Part shown: positions 14,880-22,990 of the stretch, in pieces
Position numbering within the stretch: the stretch's first letter is position 1
Layout of the letters: the number at the start of each line of letters is the position of its first letter
Assembly (NCBI GenBank): GCA_002825465.1
Contig: PJER01000021.1
Coordinates: 1 to 53,322 of the forward strand
Source: Candidatus Thorarchaeota archaeon MP8T_1
Lineage (GTDB): Archaea > Asgardarchaeota > Thorarchaeia > Thorarchaeales > Thorarchaeaceae
Length of the DNA: 53,322 nt
Direction of reading: 5' to 3'
The notes under the pieces: model-generated
Database searches by the model: none
What the model was told of the DNA's origin: nothing
What the model saw: the letters and a program-made list of their open reading frames with translations, nothing else
Program-made: the position numbers and the translations under genes

Positions 14880-14953
14880 TGGTAGGCCAGGAAGGACTGA
14901 TACCTTCGGTCTTCTCCATATCAGAGAGATGTCATACACTAGACCACTGGCCC
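14880..14953 (-). tRNA. tRNA-Ile(GAT)-like gene with damaged elbow
   Basis: Acceptor GGGCCAG/CTGGCCT (one G-U pair), discriminator A, encoded CCA at 14880-14882. The anticodon stem TCTCT/GGAGA closes loop CTGATAT, giving anticodon GAT (isoleucine). The T-stem GAAGG/CCTTC is perfect but its loop is TATCAGT, lacking the invariant TTC. The D-loop TAGTGTAT lacks the GG pair. The D-loop/T-loop elbow contact is thus lost from both sides. It is either a tRNA pseudogene or a structurally deviant tRNA. It lies 2 nt upstream of tRNA-Ile(TAT), so both may come from one transcript. Confidence 0.7.
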
Positions 14954-15060
14954 ATCACTAAAACAAGAGACCTTACTCTGACTCATTCAATGCAATGCAC
15001 TTGATATGATTCTAGAGCAGGTCATTTTAATCATAGAATAGAATTTGCAAGTACAATATA

Positions 15061-15083
15061 GGCCGGTGGTTAGCTAGGATTAT
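15061..15083 (+). pseudogene. tRNA 5'-half relic
   Basis: GGCCGGTGGT then TAGCTAGGATTAT resembles the 5' acceptor and D-arm of tRNA-Val in this window (GGCCGGTGGTCTAGCCCGGC and on), with one base missing and a few changes. Nothing resembling an anticodon or T-arm follows. The surrounding 14954-15184 stretch is otherwise without features I can support. Confidence 0.4.
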
Positions 15084-15184
15084 CTATTAGTTTTGACAAA
15101 GAGACCTAAAATCAACTACTGAACTAAAATCAAATGATGCAATAATTTCTATTGCTTGATCCCAAAGGATTAAGGATAACCCGA

Positions 15185-15469
15185 TTAATGTGTGGGTTTA
15201 TTTTTCCGCTGTCTATCATCTCGAATACGAACTTTGCCAGAGTGAACAGCACAGCTGACACAGTAATATTGTGTGACCATTCGAGTCGGGATGTATGAAC
15301 CCTGTTGCCTGAGTTCTCTAGCTATCTGAAACTCAACTGGTGACGTATTCTTCGTGTATTTCTTAGCCTTATCTGCTGGGACAAGTCGTCCACATCTTGA
15401 GCATTGAACGCTGCCCTTATGACCAGCGCCTCCTTTGGCTCGACCTGCTGATTTTCGTTTTTTCGTCAA
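15185..15469 (-). CDS. rps26e: Small ribosomal subunit protein eS26
   Basis: 94 aa, close to the usual archaeal/eukaryotic length. A basic N-terminus (MTKKRKSAGRAKGG) is followed by the zinc site VQCSRCGRLVPADKAKK and, later, QYYCVSCAVHSGKVRIRDD, giving the four Cys of the S26e finger. The protein binds the 3' end of 16S rRNA near the mRNA exit channel. eS26 is patchily distributed in archaea, so its presence helps taxonomy. Confidence 0.92.
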   Translation of the reverse strand: MTKKRKSAGRAKGGAGHKGSVQCSRCGRLVPADKAKKYTKNTSPVEFQIARELRQQGSYIPTRMVTQYYCVSCAVHSGKVRIRDDRQRKNKPTH

Positions 15470-15616
15470 AATCTAAATGTATTCCACCTTGTGAAATTTG
15501 ACCACCCGATTCAACATTTGAGCTTATTATCTTGTGGTTGTGTTGAAACAAAGCAAGGTGGAAATGGTCGAATAGAAATATTATTAACAATAGTTAATAA
15601 AATCTACTTGATTAAA

Positions 15617-16501
15617 ATGATAATTTCACCTACAATTATTTCACTTCGAGAAGGAATTGAGGCTGCTCTGATTATAGCGATCATGTTCTCCTATCTTCGG
15701 AAAACTAAACAATATGATTTGAAGAACTATGTCATTTATGGCACAGTAGCAGCTATTCTATCAAGTATAGGTGTGTCAGTCGTTGTTGGCCTTCTCTGGG
15801 GAATATTTGAAGGAACTGCATTGACAATATTTGAAGGAGCTGTAGTTCTTATTGCTGCGGCCCTTCTTACAACGATGATCATTTGGATGTGGAATGCTGG
15901 AGCCCGAGTCACTCAAGAGATTGAGGAATCCATGGAACAATCTGTAGTCAAACAGAGTGGTGTAGGTCTAGCCTTGCTTAGTTTCTCTTTGGTTTTGAGA
16001 GAAGGTGTCGAACTCTCTCTATTCTCGATGGCGTTGGTTATCCAAGAAGGGCTGATAAGTTATGTTGGAATCGCTCTTGGTCTCTTACTTGCTATAATTC
16101 TTGGAATTGGTATCTATAAGGGCGCTCTTAGAGTCAGTCTAGGGCAACTCTTCAAGTGGACTTCCATCTTTCTCATTCTATTTGCCGCAGGAATGGTTGC
16201 ATATGGCATACATGAACTACAGGAAGCTGGATTACTTCTAATCGGACCAATTGAAGTATGGAACATTAATCCACCACTGTTACCAGATGGTAGTTATCCG
16301 CTATTCCATGAGAATGGACTAATCGGTGGACTAGCAAAAGCTCTGTTTGGATATAATGGCAATCCCTCAGCACTTGAGGTAGTTGTATATGTTGCATATT
16401 TAGCTATAGCGTTCTCATATCTCTGGTTGAAGCAAAAACACTCTAACGTAGCAACATCTGAGAAGAAAGTAGAGCATGCAGTAATCAAATCTCCCCAGTA
16501 A
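15617..16501 (+). CDS. FTR1-family iron permease
   Basis: 294 aa from the ATG at 15617; upstream codons in the same frame are polar and not membrane-like. Two REGxE motifs, LREGIEAAL (residues 10-18) and LREGVELSL (127-135), are the hallmark iron-binding helices of FTR1/OFeT permeases. About seven transmembrane helices are apparent, with a soluble loop near 230-260 and a charged C-terminal tail. It probably imports iron across the cytoplasmic membrane. The ferroxidase or EfeO/EfeB partners common in bacteria are not adjacent, so the iron source is unclear. A tRNA-Phe 3'-end copy begins 15 nt after its stop. Confidence 0.88.
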   Translation: MIISPTIISLREGIEAALIIAIMFSYLRKTKQYDLKNYVIYGTVAAILSSIGVSVVVGLLWGIFEGTALTIFEGAVVLIAAALLTTMIIWMWNAGARVTQEIEESMEQSVVKQSGVGLALLSFSLVLREGVELSLFSMALVIQEGLISYVGIALGLLLAIILGIGIYKGALRVSLGQLFKWTSIFLILFAAGMVAYGIHELQEAGLLLIGPIEVWNINPPLLPDGSYPLFHENGLIGGLAKALFGYNGNPSALEVVVYVAYLAIAFSYLWLKQKHSNVATSEKKVEHAVIKSPQ

Positions 16502-16516
16502 GAACTCCAAAAAGAA

Positions 16517-16542
16517 AGAATGGTGCCGCGGGAGTGATTTGA
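16517..16542. repeat. Direct repeat copy of tRNA-Phe 3' end (attL-like)
   Basis: 26 bp identical to 17147-17172, exactly 630 bp away in the same orientation. On the minus strand it covers part of the T-arm, the 3' acceptor strand, the discriminator, CCA and 4 nt of flank of tRNA-Phe. Identity stops at once on both sides, as expected for an integration core rather than an old duplication. Confidence 0.7.
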
Positions 16543-16621
16543 GTATCTACCAAAGTGATACATATAGGTCGGTTATAGTTGATTTTTTGTATATCACAGA
16601 GGATTGTTGGAGCCAGTTTGA

Positions 16622-17134
16622 ATGCCTAGAGTCTGGGGAAAAGATTTGGACATAGGTCAGGTTGTAATATTCAAGGCTTACAAAACAATGACAATCTTCT
16701 GCGGAGTAGACAACAACCGAGGGAAAAACATTTTACTCTGGTCAGAAAATAGTGGTGCCCGCTGGATTACAGAAACATGGTTCAACAGCCGCTATTCCTT
16801 TTTAGTTTACAATGATCAAAGTATTGAAGACGATAGGGACAAGAAAGTGTTCAAAGGTCTAGTTTGCACTAGACGTGATTCAGGTGCTGAAACATTATCC
16901 AAAGAAAGAGCAGCACCTGTGAGATACATTGACGAAATAACTCTCAAGGATAGAGCGTTTAAGGAAATATTACTTAGTGCTGTGAGAGATGCAGAAACAC
17001 GGTACGATTCTGGAGAAATCAAAATTCCAGTATACCATATGGATGATTGTGTTTGCTACCTTCTTCTCTGTTTCGCTCTTCTCATAATAATTATTGCAGT
17101 TTGGTCTTTCATAGAAAATTTGATACTGCCATAA
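16622..17134 (+). CDS. Unknown membrane-anchored protein inside the tRNA-Phe repeat
   Basis: 170 aa, the only gene between the two tRNA-Phe repeats. The first about 140 residues are soluble and strand-rich (IGQVVIFKAYKTMTIFCGVD, NILLWSENSGARWITETWF), with a charged middle (KVFKGLVCTRRDSG). A single C-terminal hydrophobic helix (about 143-166) would anchor it with the bulk inside the cell. No family was recognised. It is neither an integrase nor an obvious toxin or antitoxin. No strong Shine-Dalgarno precedes the ATG, so it may be leaderless. Confidence 0.6.
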   Translation: MPRVWGKDLDIGQVVIFKAYKTMTIFCGVDNNRGKNILLWSENSGARWITETWFNSRYSFLVYNDQSIEDDRDKKVFKGLVCTRRDSGAETLSKERAAPVRYIDEITLKDRAFKEILLSAVRDAETRYDSGEIKIPVYHMDDCVCYLLLCFALLIIIIAVWSFIENLILP

Positions 17135-17146
17135 AGTTGTATAAAG

Positions 17147-17172
17147 AGAATGGTGCCGCGGGAGTGATTTGA
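17147..17172. repeat. Direct repeat within tRNA-Phe 3' end (attR-like)
   Basis: The resident copy of the 26-bp repeat. Positions 17151-17172 are the 3' end of the intact tRNA-Phe gene, and the other four bases are its flank. Partner of 16517-16542. Confidence 0.7.
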
Positions 17173-17227
17173 ACACTCGGCAACACGGTCTTCAGCCGTG
17201 CGATCTCCCAGGCTGATCTACCGCGGC
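17151..17227 (-). tRNA. tRNA-Phe(GAA)
   Basis: Acceptor GCCGCGG/CCGCGGC (17221-17227 with 17155-17161), discriminator A, encoded CCA (17151-17153). D-arm GATC-AGCCTGGGA-GATC. Anticodon stem CACGG/CCGTG with loop CTGAAGA (anticodon GAA, phenylalanine). T-arm GAGTG-TTCAAAT-CACTC. Complete, no intron. Its 3' end is the apparent target of an insertion. Confidence 0.95.
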
Positions 17228-17305
17228 ATTTGCAATTGTAGGGTCAAAGTCCAACTTTTATAAACGTAGCGACATCTACCTGAAGAATACAGATTGTGAT
17301 TAGCG

Positions 17306-17623
17306 ATGATGAAAGTGAGATGTCCGAAGTGTCATAGAACTCTTGAATCTGATATACAGATTTGCCCATTTTGTAAGACTCGAATAACAGCAGCTACTTC
17401 TGGCGAATCTCAATATGATGATATCTTGAAACCCCGTTCTCGTCTTAGTATCAAGGGTCTTGGATCAAGAATGTCTGGAAAATCGAAGGTTGATGCAGTT
17501 CGTCATGAGATTACCACATCAGAATATGATTCTTCAGAGAAGATACGTTGTATGATATGTGGTACTGTGAATGATAAGGGCACACGATTATGCAGGAAAT
17601 GCAGAACTAGACTGACCCAATGA
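17306..17623 (+). CDS. Double zinc-ribbon protein
   Basis: 105 aa. N-terminal ribbon CPKCHRTL ... CPFCKTRI (residues about 6-25) and C-terminal ribbon CMICGTVN ... CRKCRTRL (about 82-101), joined by a basic Ser-rich linker. Each has two CxxC knuckles, enough to bind one zinc. Small archaeal double-ribbon proteins of this kind are often nucleic-acid or complex assembly factors, but nothing here fixes the partner. Start is ATG 17306 or 17309. Converges on the peroxiredoxin gene. Confidence 0.75.
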   Translation: MMKVRCPKCHRTLESDIQICPFCKTRITAATSGESQYDDILKPRSRLSIKGLGSRMSGKSKVDAVRHEITTSEYDSSEKIRCMICGTVNDKGTRLCRKCRTRLTQ

Positions 17624-17643
17624 CAAATGGGCTCATGGTCTGA

Positions 17644-18117
17644 TTATGCGAGTTTTGTTACAGCCATTTTTACCTCTTCAAAAGGAGGTAATTTTCCGGG
17701 ATCTTCACTGACCCAAACATAGACAATTGTCCTATCTGTATCTACTACGAAAACTGACCTTTTTGCTACTTCTTTCATTCCCACAAAATCATCATGAACA
17801 ACATCATAGTCTCTAATCACAGTCTTGTCCCAATCTGATAATAGCGGAAATTCAATACCATTAGCTTCTTTGAAAGCCTTATGACTGAAAAGACCATCCA
17901 CTGATATCCCCAGAACAGATGCACCTAAATTATTATACTCAGCAAGAGCATCCCTGAACATACAGAGTTCTTTTTGGCAAACTGATGTAAAATCTGCTGG
18001 ATAGAACACAAGGACAACTGGTCCTTTTTCAATCTCTTCACTCAAAGTAATGGTCTTTCCTGGAGCTTCCAGAAGTGTAAAATCTGGAGCTTCGCTACCG
18101 ACTTCTAGTCTAGACAT
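17644..18117 (-). CDS. Peroxiredoxin, BCP/AhpC-TSA type
   Basis: 157 aa from ATG 18117, with GAGG 7 nt upstream; a GTG at 18123 would add two residues. The active site is YPADFTSVCQKELC: Pro, Thr and peroxidatic Cys47, with a second Cys at 52 in the BCP-type position for the resolving residue. AP-D-FTL near the N-terminus and the LLSDWDKTVIRDYDV segment are typical of the family. It reduces hydroperoxides with thiols from a thioredoxin-type donor. Cytosolic oxidative-stress defence is the expected role in an anaerobe. Confidence 0.92.
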   Translation of the reverse strand: MSRLEVGSEAPDFTLLEAPGKTITLSEEIEKGPVVLVFYPADFTSVCQKELCMFRDALAEYNNLGASVLGISVDGLFSHKAFKEANGIEFPLLSDWDKTVIRDYDVVHDDFVGMKEVAKRSVFVVDTDRTIVYVWVSEDPGKLPPFEEVKMAVTKLA

Positions 18118-18184
18118 AGTCACGCCTCAAAGAGTATAATTCTTTGTCAATCTATTAAGATTTGAGATGTTGCACATTCTGACT

Positions 18185-18703
18185 TTACTTGATTTTGTAG
18201 TTCATGTAGCTAGCCAAAATTGCTGTTGAAATCGTGGCTGCATTGACCGCAAGTGGATAGATATAAAGTGAATCAAGAAATGCAATATTCGCAAATAGTG
18301 ATGGTAGGCTTCCGGCATCAGCTACTCCAAAGGGTATGAAATAGAACAGGAAGAATACACAGGTTAGAAGAGCCACTCCTACAAAAGCAGGCATGTCTGT
18401 CGATGAACGAGCAAACTCGGATAGTTTACCAATCCAATTTGCCTGAGTCCTTTGTCGTTTTCTCCTCTTTCTCTTTGATACAATATGGGCCCAGCGATAC
18501 ATAGTTTCTGCAATGAGAACATATGCGCCTCCAAGAACAGCCATAGCTCCAAGTGAAACTAATATTTGAAGCTCTACACTCAAGACACTAACATAGGCTT
18601 GGGCATGCCAGAGAATCGGAATCTGTACTAGTCCTGCGATTCCTAGGAACATTATGATCATACCAGGTTTACTACCGCGTTTCCACCAAACTGCTAGGCT
18701 CAT
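18185..18703 (-). CDS. Hypothetical membrane protein, 172 aa
   Basis: Four to five hydrophobic helices (about residues 14-33, 42-67, 103-125, 133-165). A strongly basic cytoplasmic loop (SKRKRRKRQRTQ) lies between the second and third. No catalytic or transport motif is recognised. It lies on the same strand as the peroxiredoxin but about 70 nt apart. Confidence 0.65.
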   Translation of the reverse strand: MSLAVWWKRGSKPGMIIMFLGIAGLVQIPILWHAQAYVSVLSVELQILVSLGAMAVLGGAYVLIAETMYRWAHIVSKRKRRKRQRTQANWIGKLSEFARSSTDMPAFVGVALLTCVFFLFYFIPFGVADAGSLPSLFANIAFLDSLYIYPLAVNAATISTAILASYMNYKIK

Positions 18704-18781
18704 TGTTTCTCACCTGTCGTCTGTTGGACAGAGCGGACATCGGTCTGCACTTTAAGGTTTTGGAACATTGAATATGGGTAT

Positions 18782-19357
18782 TTACGATATTTTTGAGGCT
18801 TGAATTTCAAACCATACTCCATTGTCTTGAGATGAAACTTCGAATCCAATGGATTTTAACAGTTGAACAACACGCTCAGGAGTCTGATCTTGACCACCTA
18901 TCACTCCATAACCTGTCTGTGACACAGTACCATCTGGTAGAGTGAAGTTACCCCAGAAAATAAGACGCTCACAATCCTCTGGTATTTTACTGGCGAGAAT
19001 TGATAATCGACCTTTCTTGATCAAGACTCGATGAACTTCTTCAAGCACATTTTTCTTCATGGACCAATCACTCATGTATCCCAAAGAGAACCACAATGTC
19101 ACAGTATCAAATACATTATTTTGAAAACAGAGATGCTGTCCATCACCAACAAACCAATTTGAGGGAGGGCCATGAATCTGAGCTTCTCTAATCTCACTCA
19201 ATCGAATATCTATCGCACAGACCTTTTTTCCTTCAATTCTAGAAACGAGACCTTCACCACCTCCCCCTATATCAAGAATCAATCCCTCTGTCTTAATATG
19301 TCTGAGTGTAATTTCCTGAATTGGTGTTTCATATCTAGAAGATAGTTCTCCTGTCAT
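18782..19357 (-). CDS. Class I SAM-dependent methyltransferase
   Basis: 191 aa. Motif I is LILDIGGGGEG (residues about 26-36), followed by an acidic strand end VCAIDIRLSEI and a motif II-like VGDGQHLCFQNNVFDTVT. The later VLEEVHRVLIKKGRLSILAS is the usual post-motif helix and strand of UbiE/Methyltransf_11 enzymes. It is a Rossmann methyltransferase acting on a small molecule or macromolecule that cannot be identified. The C-terminal about 50 residues are strand-rich and may form the substrate lid. Confidence 0.85.
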   Translation of the reverse strand: MTGELSSRYETPIQEITLRHIKTEGLILDIGGGGEGLVSRIEGKKVCAIDIRLSEIREAQIHGPPSNWFVGDGQHLCFQNNVFDTVTLWFSLGYMSDWSMKKNVLEEVHRVLIKKGRLSILASKIPEDCERLIFWGNFTLPDGTVSQTGYGVIGGQDQTPERVVQLLKSIGFEVSSQDNGVWFEIQASKIS

Positions 19358-19431
19358 GTTGTAGACACAGTACTGATAGTCCTTTTCAAAACTTATATTC
19401 TTTCAATATAATGTCTATCTAGTGGTTAGGA

Positions 19432-19965
19432 ATGGCAAAGGATAATCCATACATGCCTAGAGAGCAATCTATCAGACTTGGAAAATTCTTACTAGTTCTA
19501 TCTTTCTTCTTACCTTACATTTTAGCGTACCCCAGTCATGAGTCCTTCATTTCTTTCATGATATATGCTCCAAATTGGGTACTTCAGGAAAGGTCGAGTA
19601 TCATATACGGTGGATTTACTCCTCTTGCACTAATAATGTTCCAATTCTGGTTACCATATACATTCATTGGTTATCAGGCATACCGATATGCAAAAGGTAG
19701 ATGTTCTAGTACGAGATCCTATCTTCTTAGTATAATTTTGTTAACAACCATTGCGATTCTTTTCGTACTACCATTATCTCTCACTCCGAGTGGAAGTACT
19801 GATACAGTAGATATCTATACTACTTACCTACCCCTTCCATTGACATCCATACTTGCTATTCTCTCAGTTCGCTATCTTGCTCCAATCAGGGTCACATCTC
19901 CTTGGGTTGAAGATACAGAGGAGAAGGAGTCTGATTCTATGGAGGAGTCAGTCTGGCTAAATTAG
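19432..19965 (+). CDS. Hypothetical membrane protein, 177 aa
   Basis: Four predicted membrane helices (about residues 18-36, 57-80, 99-118, 135-150). A basic cytoplasmic loop (YRYAKGRCSSTRS) and an acidic C-terminal tail (EDTEEKESDSMEESVW) are also present. No family is recognised. It converges on the TPR gene with 4 nt between stops. Confidence 0.65.
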   Translation: MAKDNPYMPREQSIRLGKFLLVLSFFLPYILAYPSHESFISFMIYAPNWVLQERSSIIYGGFTPLALIMFQFWLPYTFIGYQAYRYAKGRCSSTRSYLLSIILLTTIAILFVLPLSLTPSGSTDTVDIYTTYLPLPLTSILAILSVRYLAPIRVTSPWVEDTEEKESDSMEESVWLN

Positions 19966-19969
19966 ATTC

Positions 19970-20608
19970 TCAATCGGTAGAATCAACACTCTCAACATAA
20001 TCCTTGATATCATCAGCAAAAGTATCAAAATCAGGAATAATTTTCAGTGCCTTCTGATGATTTTCTTCTGCTTCCCTAGATCTTCCTGTTCTATAGAGTA
20101 GACTGATGAGGTTAAGCCATGCAACATAATGCTCTGGACGCCTCTCAATAGATTGCCTCAGAATTCGTTCAGCTTCTTCTACTTCTCCGGCTGTTGAAAG
20201 AACTACTCCAAGATTGACCCACGCATCAACATTCTCTGGACTAAGTTCAGTTGCTCTTCTAAATGCTATCGCAGCTTCATCCAATCTCTCAGTTACATTA
20301 TAGATACAGCCAAGATTATACCATACATCAGTATCTTCATTGTTGATGTCTAATGCACCCCTGAATGCAGATTCCGCTTCATCGAACCTGTTTTGAAGAA
20401 AGAGTGTTGCCCCTAGGTCACACCATGATTGAGCATCTCCAGGGTTAAGGTTAAGAGCCTCTCTGAATGCAGTTTCAGCTTCTGTAATATGTCCAGCATT
20501 ATAGAGCTCGCCCCCGAGAGCATACCACACCTCAGCACTTCTGGGATCTTGCCCCATGTCCTCTAATTCTTGAGTTAGTTCTTCTAGCAACTTGTGGTCC
20601 ATTCTCAT
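19970..20608 (-). CDS. Tetratricopeptide-repeat protein
   Basis: 212 aa made almost entirely of five 34-residue TPR units. Examples are WYALGGELYNAGHITEAETA, WCDLGATLFLQNRFDEAESA, WYNLGCIYNVTERLDEAAIA and WVNLGVVLSTAGEVEEAERI. Each is followed by FR-A-L/T-NPGD or similar. TPR solenoids are protein-binding scaffolds; no partner domain is attached. The start ATG shares its A with the stop of the upstream GNAT gene, so the two are translationally coupled. Confidence 0.9.
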   Translation of the reverse strand: MRMDHKLLEELTQELEDMGQDPRSAEVWYALGGELYNAGHITEAETAFREALNLNPGDAQSWCDLGATLFLQNRFDEAESAFRGALDINNEDTDVWYNLGCIYNVTERLDEAAIAFRRATELSPENVDAWVNLGVVLSTAGEVEEAERILRQSIERRPEHYVAWLNLISLLYRTGRSREAEENHQKALKIIPDFDTFADDIKDYVESVDSTD

Positions 20609-21219
20609 TAGTCCTTGTAAGTTTCTTTATACTCGTCTTTTAGCATGCCATAATAGAGTATGCCCCAACGTTTTCCGTCTTCAATGTGTGATTCTCGGAA
20701 ATGTGCCTCTTTCTGAAAACCAAGGCGTTCTGCAAGTTTCCAGCTCTTTTCGTTTGTATCGTGCGTGATGATGATAACCTTGTGTGCATTGAGGTCATCA
20801 AACAGGAATTTGAGTGAGCGAATCGATGCCTCCAATGCATAACCTCTTCTATGGTAACCTGCATCAGTAAAGTATCCCAGTTCAAACGAAGGAACTTCCC
20901 ATTTATTTGGTTCAATCCAAATCTGTCCAATACATTCTCCTGTTTCTTTTAACCAAACACCAAGAACTAGACGTCTTCGAGATATCCATTCAGCCTCATG
21001 TTCTCTTATTCTAATCTCAGCTTGTTCTAGAGTCGTGACAGATTTTGCTTCATCAACATGCTCCTTTAGTTCATCTCGGTTGTTATTTCTCTCAAAGAGT
21101 GAGAAATAATCCTCTCCATCTCCCTTCTCATATTTTCTGATGATTAGCCTCTCAGATTCGAGTGAATCCGGGAATTCCCATAGCAATTTATGCTTCACAC
21201 ACGGGCCTCCACTTTTCAT
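20608..21219 (-). CDS. GNAT acetyltransferase, RimJ/RimL type
   Basis: 203 aa. The N-terminal segment LESERLIIRKYEKGDGEDYF is the standard opening of RimJ/RimL-like (Acetyltransf_3) proteins. Further on are WIEPNKWEVPSFELGYFTD, the acetyl-CoA loop HRRGYALEASIRSL, and HDTNEKSWKLAERLGFQKEA. The family acetylates N-terminal amines of ribosomal proteins or small molecules. It is followed by a TPR gene with an overlapping stop/start, which suggests a shared function. Confidence 0.88.
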   Translation of the reverse strand: MKSGGPCVKHKLLWEFPDSLESERLIIRKYEKGDGEDYFSLFERNNNRDELKEHVDEAKSVTTLEQAEIRIREHEAEWISRRRLVLGVWLKETGECIGQIWIEPNKWEVPSFELGYFTDAGYHRRGYALEASIRSLKFLFDDLNAHKVIIITHDTNEKSWKLAERLGFQKEAHFRESHIEDGKRWGILYYGMLKDEYKETYKD

Positions 21220-21349
21220 CTCGAACGGTCAGTTCTCGTATTAACCTATCCCACCCGCTTCCATTCCATTATTTTACATAATAATCTGACACGACTTGTT
21301 TCGATACTGTGAAACACCTGCTTATTATTAAAAAAGAGAATCCATTCGT

Positions 21350-21817
21350 ATGGAAGATACACCTCAAATCCCATTGACGACCACCGAAGGGATACTGATT
21401 GGTCATGAGCTTGCGGAATGGGCAGGTTTTGTCTCTGGAAAAATAATTGTAAAGAAGAGCGATGGAACAAGAAAAGAATTCAGATTTGGAAAAGAGTCTC
21501 AAGGTACAATTCCAAAGATTGGTAGCCGTGTATCTATTCAGCATCGCCAAGGAATTCTTCCTGAGATTCAAAGAATCACCTTTCTAGAGCAGATGGATAT
21601 CTACAGAGGTTACGATTCATTTCTTGACTCATTACTTATGGGGAGGTCAGTTGGAGTAGTTCTTCTAGTCTTAGCTGCAATCCTTGGAGGTATCACAGTT
21701 ATATTGGCTGGACTATTTTGGGAGGGAAGAAACACTCCTGCTCTAGCTATTTTTGGTATATGCGGGGCATCGTATATGCTGATTGGATATCTGGTATGGA
21801 ATTATACAGGAGATTGA
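21350..21817 (+). CDS. Hypothetical protein with two C-terminal membrane helices
   Basis: 155 aa. The first about 95 residues are soluble and beta-rich (SGKIIVKKSDGTRKEFRFG, GSRVSIQHRQGI) and look like a small barrel. They are followed by two hydrophobic helices (about 100-121 and 127-150). No signal peptide. It ends 6 nt before the ABC ATPase gene and is probably co-transcribed with it, but it does not look like an ABC permease. Confidence 0.65.
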   Translation: MEDTPQIPLTTTEGILIGHELAEWAGFVSGKIIVKKSDGTRKEFRFGKESQGTIPKIGSRVSIQHRQGILPEIQRITFLEQMDIYRGYDSFLDSLLMGRSVGVVLLVLAAILGGITVILAGLFWEGRNTPALAIFGICGASYMLIGYLVWNYTGD

Positions 21818-21823
21818 TTTCAA

Positions 21824-22897
21824 ATGCAAAACTCTCTTCTTGAAATAAGAAATCTGAGAGCATTTATTCCAAGTACAAAAGGTAACATCGTTGTAGTAGA
21901 TGATGTGTCTCTTTCCATTGACAAGAGTGAGTGCCTTGGAATTTTAGGAGAATCCGGTTGTGGTAAATCATCTTTGATAACATCTGCTCTTGGTCTCTTC
22001 CAGATCACACATAGATACAAGGATGCGAAAATCCAAGAAGGCTTGATATTTCCTTATCAAACAGAGTTCATCGATAAGGAAATCTGGCATCAAACGGTTT
22101 CAGGTGAGGTATTATATGATGATGTTGACCTGTTAAGACTCTCTGATAGTGAACGGGCAAGATATCTCGGAAGTCATATTTCCTTCATTCCACAAGGTCT
22201 TCAAGGTGCACTTACTCCAATCTTCAGTATCGGCATGCAGACAAGTGAACCTCTAGAGATTCACGATGCAGACATGCGTCGGTCAGAAATGCAGAAACGA
22301 GTATTGGAATATCTAGATTTGGTAAGTCTGGCAGATGCAGATGAACGATATGTGCTCGATCCGAGTAAGTTCTCTGGAGGTGAGGCTCAGAGAGTCTTGA
22401 TTGCGATGTCCCTTATTGCTGCACCCTATTTAGTAATCGCAGATGAACCAACGAGTGCCCTAGATGTGACAATTCAGGCACAGGTCATGAATGTTCTGAA
22501 GATGGTCAAGATTGATTTTGATGTAGCTATGGTTGTTGTATCTCATGATGCATCTGTTATCGCTGAAATCGCAGATAGAGTTGCGATAATGTATGCAGGA
22601 CGATTTGTAGAGGTTGGCGATGTGGTTCAAATCTATCGTGACCCCAAGCATCCATATACCCGAGGTTTAATGAGTTCATTTCCCTCAATCGCTATGATGC
22701 AGCTACAATCTGGAAAAGATCGACCTAGACTTCGTGGAATACCAGGGTCTCCCCCTGAGCCTCGCAATATTCCATCCGGTTGTGCATTTCATCCAAGATG
22801 CCCACATGTCAAAGATGTATGTATTGAGAAACGACCTAAATTCATATCAACTTCACCCGTTCATCAGATTGCATGTCATCGTTTTGGTGAAATCTAA
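21824..22897 (+). CDS. Oligopeptide/dipeptide-type ABC ATPase (DppD/OppD-like), orphan
   Basis: 357 aa. Walker A GESGCGKSS (42-50), Q-loop IPQG (122-125), signature FSGGEAQ (183-189), Walker B YLVIADEPTSALD (202-214), H-loop VVSHD. The C-terminal oligo_HPY domain is present, with HPYTRGLMSSFPS and a four-Cys CAFHPRCPHVKDVC element that in this family can hold an Fe-S cluster or metal. The enzyme normally powers peptide or nickel import at the membrane. Here there is no binding protein, permease or second ATPase nearby; only a small membrane protein precedes it. A stretch of about 30 extra residues lies between Walker A and the Q-loop. Confidence 0.9.
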   Translation: MQNSLLEIRNLRAFIPSTKGNIVVVDDVSLSIDKSECLGILGESGCGKSSLITSALGLFQITHRYKDAKIQEGLIFPYQTEFIDKEIWHQTVSGEVLYDDVDLLRLSDSERARYLGSHISFIPQGLQGALTPIFSIGMQTSEPLEIHDADMRRSEMQKRVLEYLDLVSLADADERYVLDPSKFSGGEAQRVLIAMSLIAAPYLVIADEPTSALDVTIQAQVMNVLKMVKIDFDVAMVVVSHDASVIAEIADRVAIMYAGRFVEVGDVVQIYRDPKHPYTRGLMSSFPSIAMMQLQSGKDRPRLRGIPGSPPEPRNIPSGCAFHPRCPHVKDVCIEKRPKFISTSPVHQIACHRFGEI

Positions 22898-22990
22898 TGT
22901 TTTTTCAATTATACAGATATATTCAGTAAATCACAGAGATAAGAAGGAATAAATCAGATAGTACCTCTGTAAAGAATTGGGCTGGTCTTC

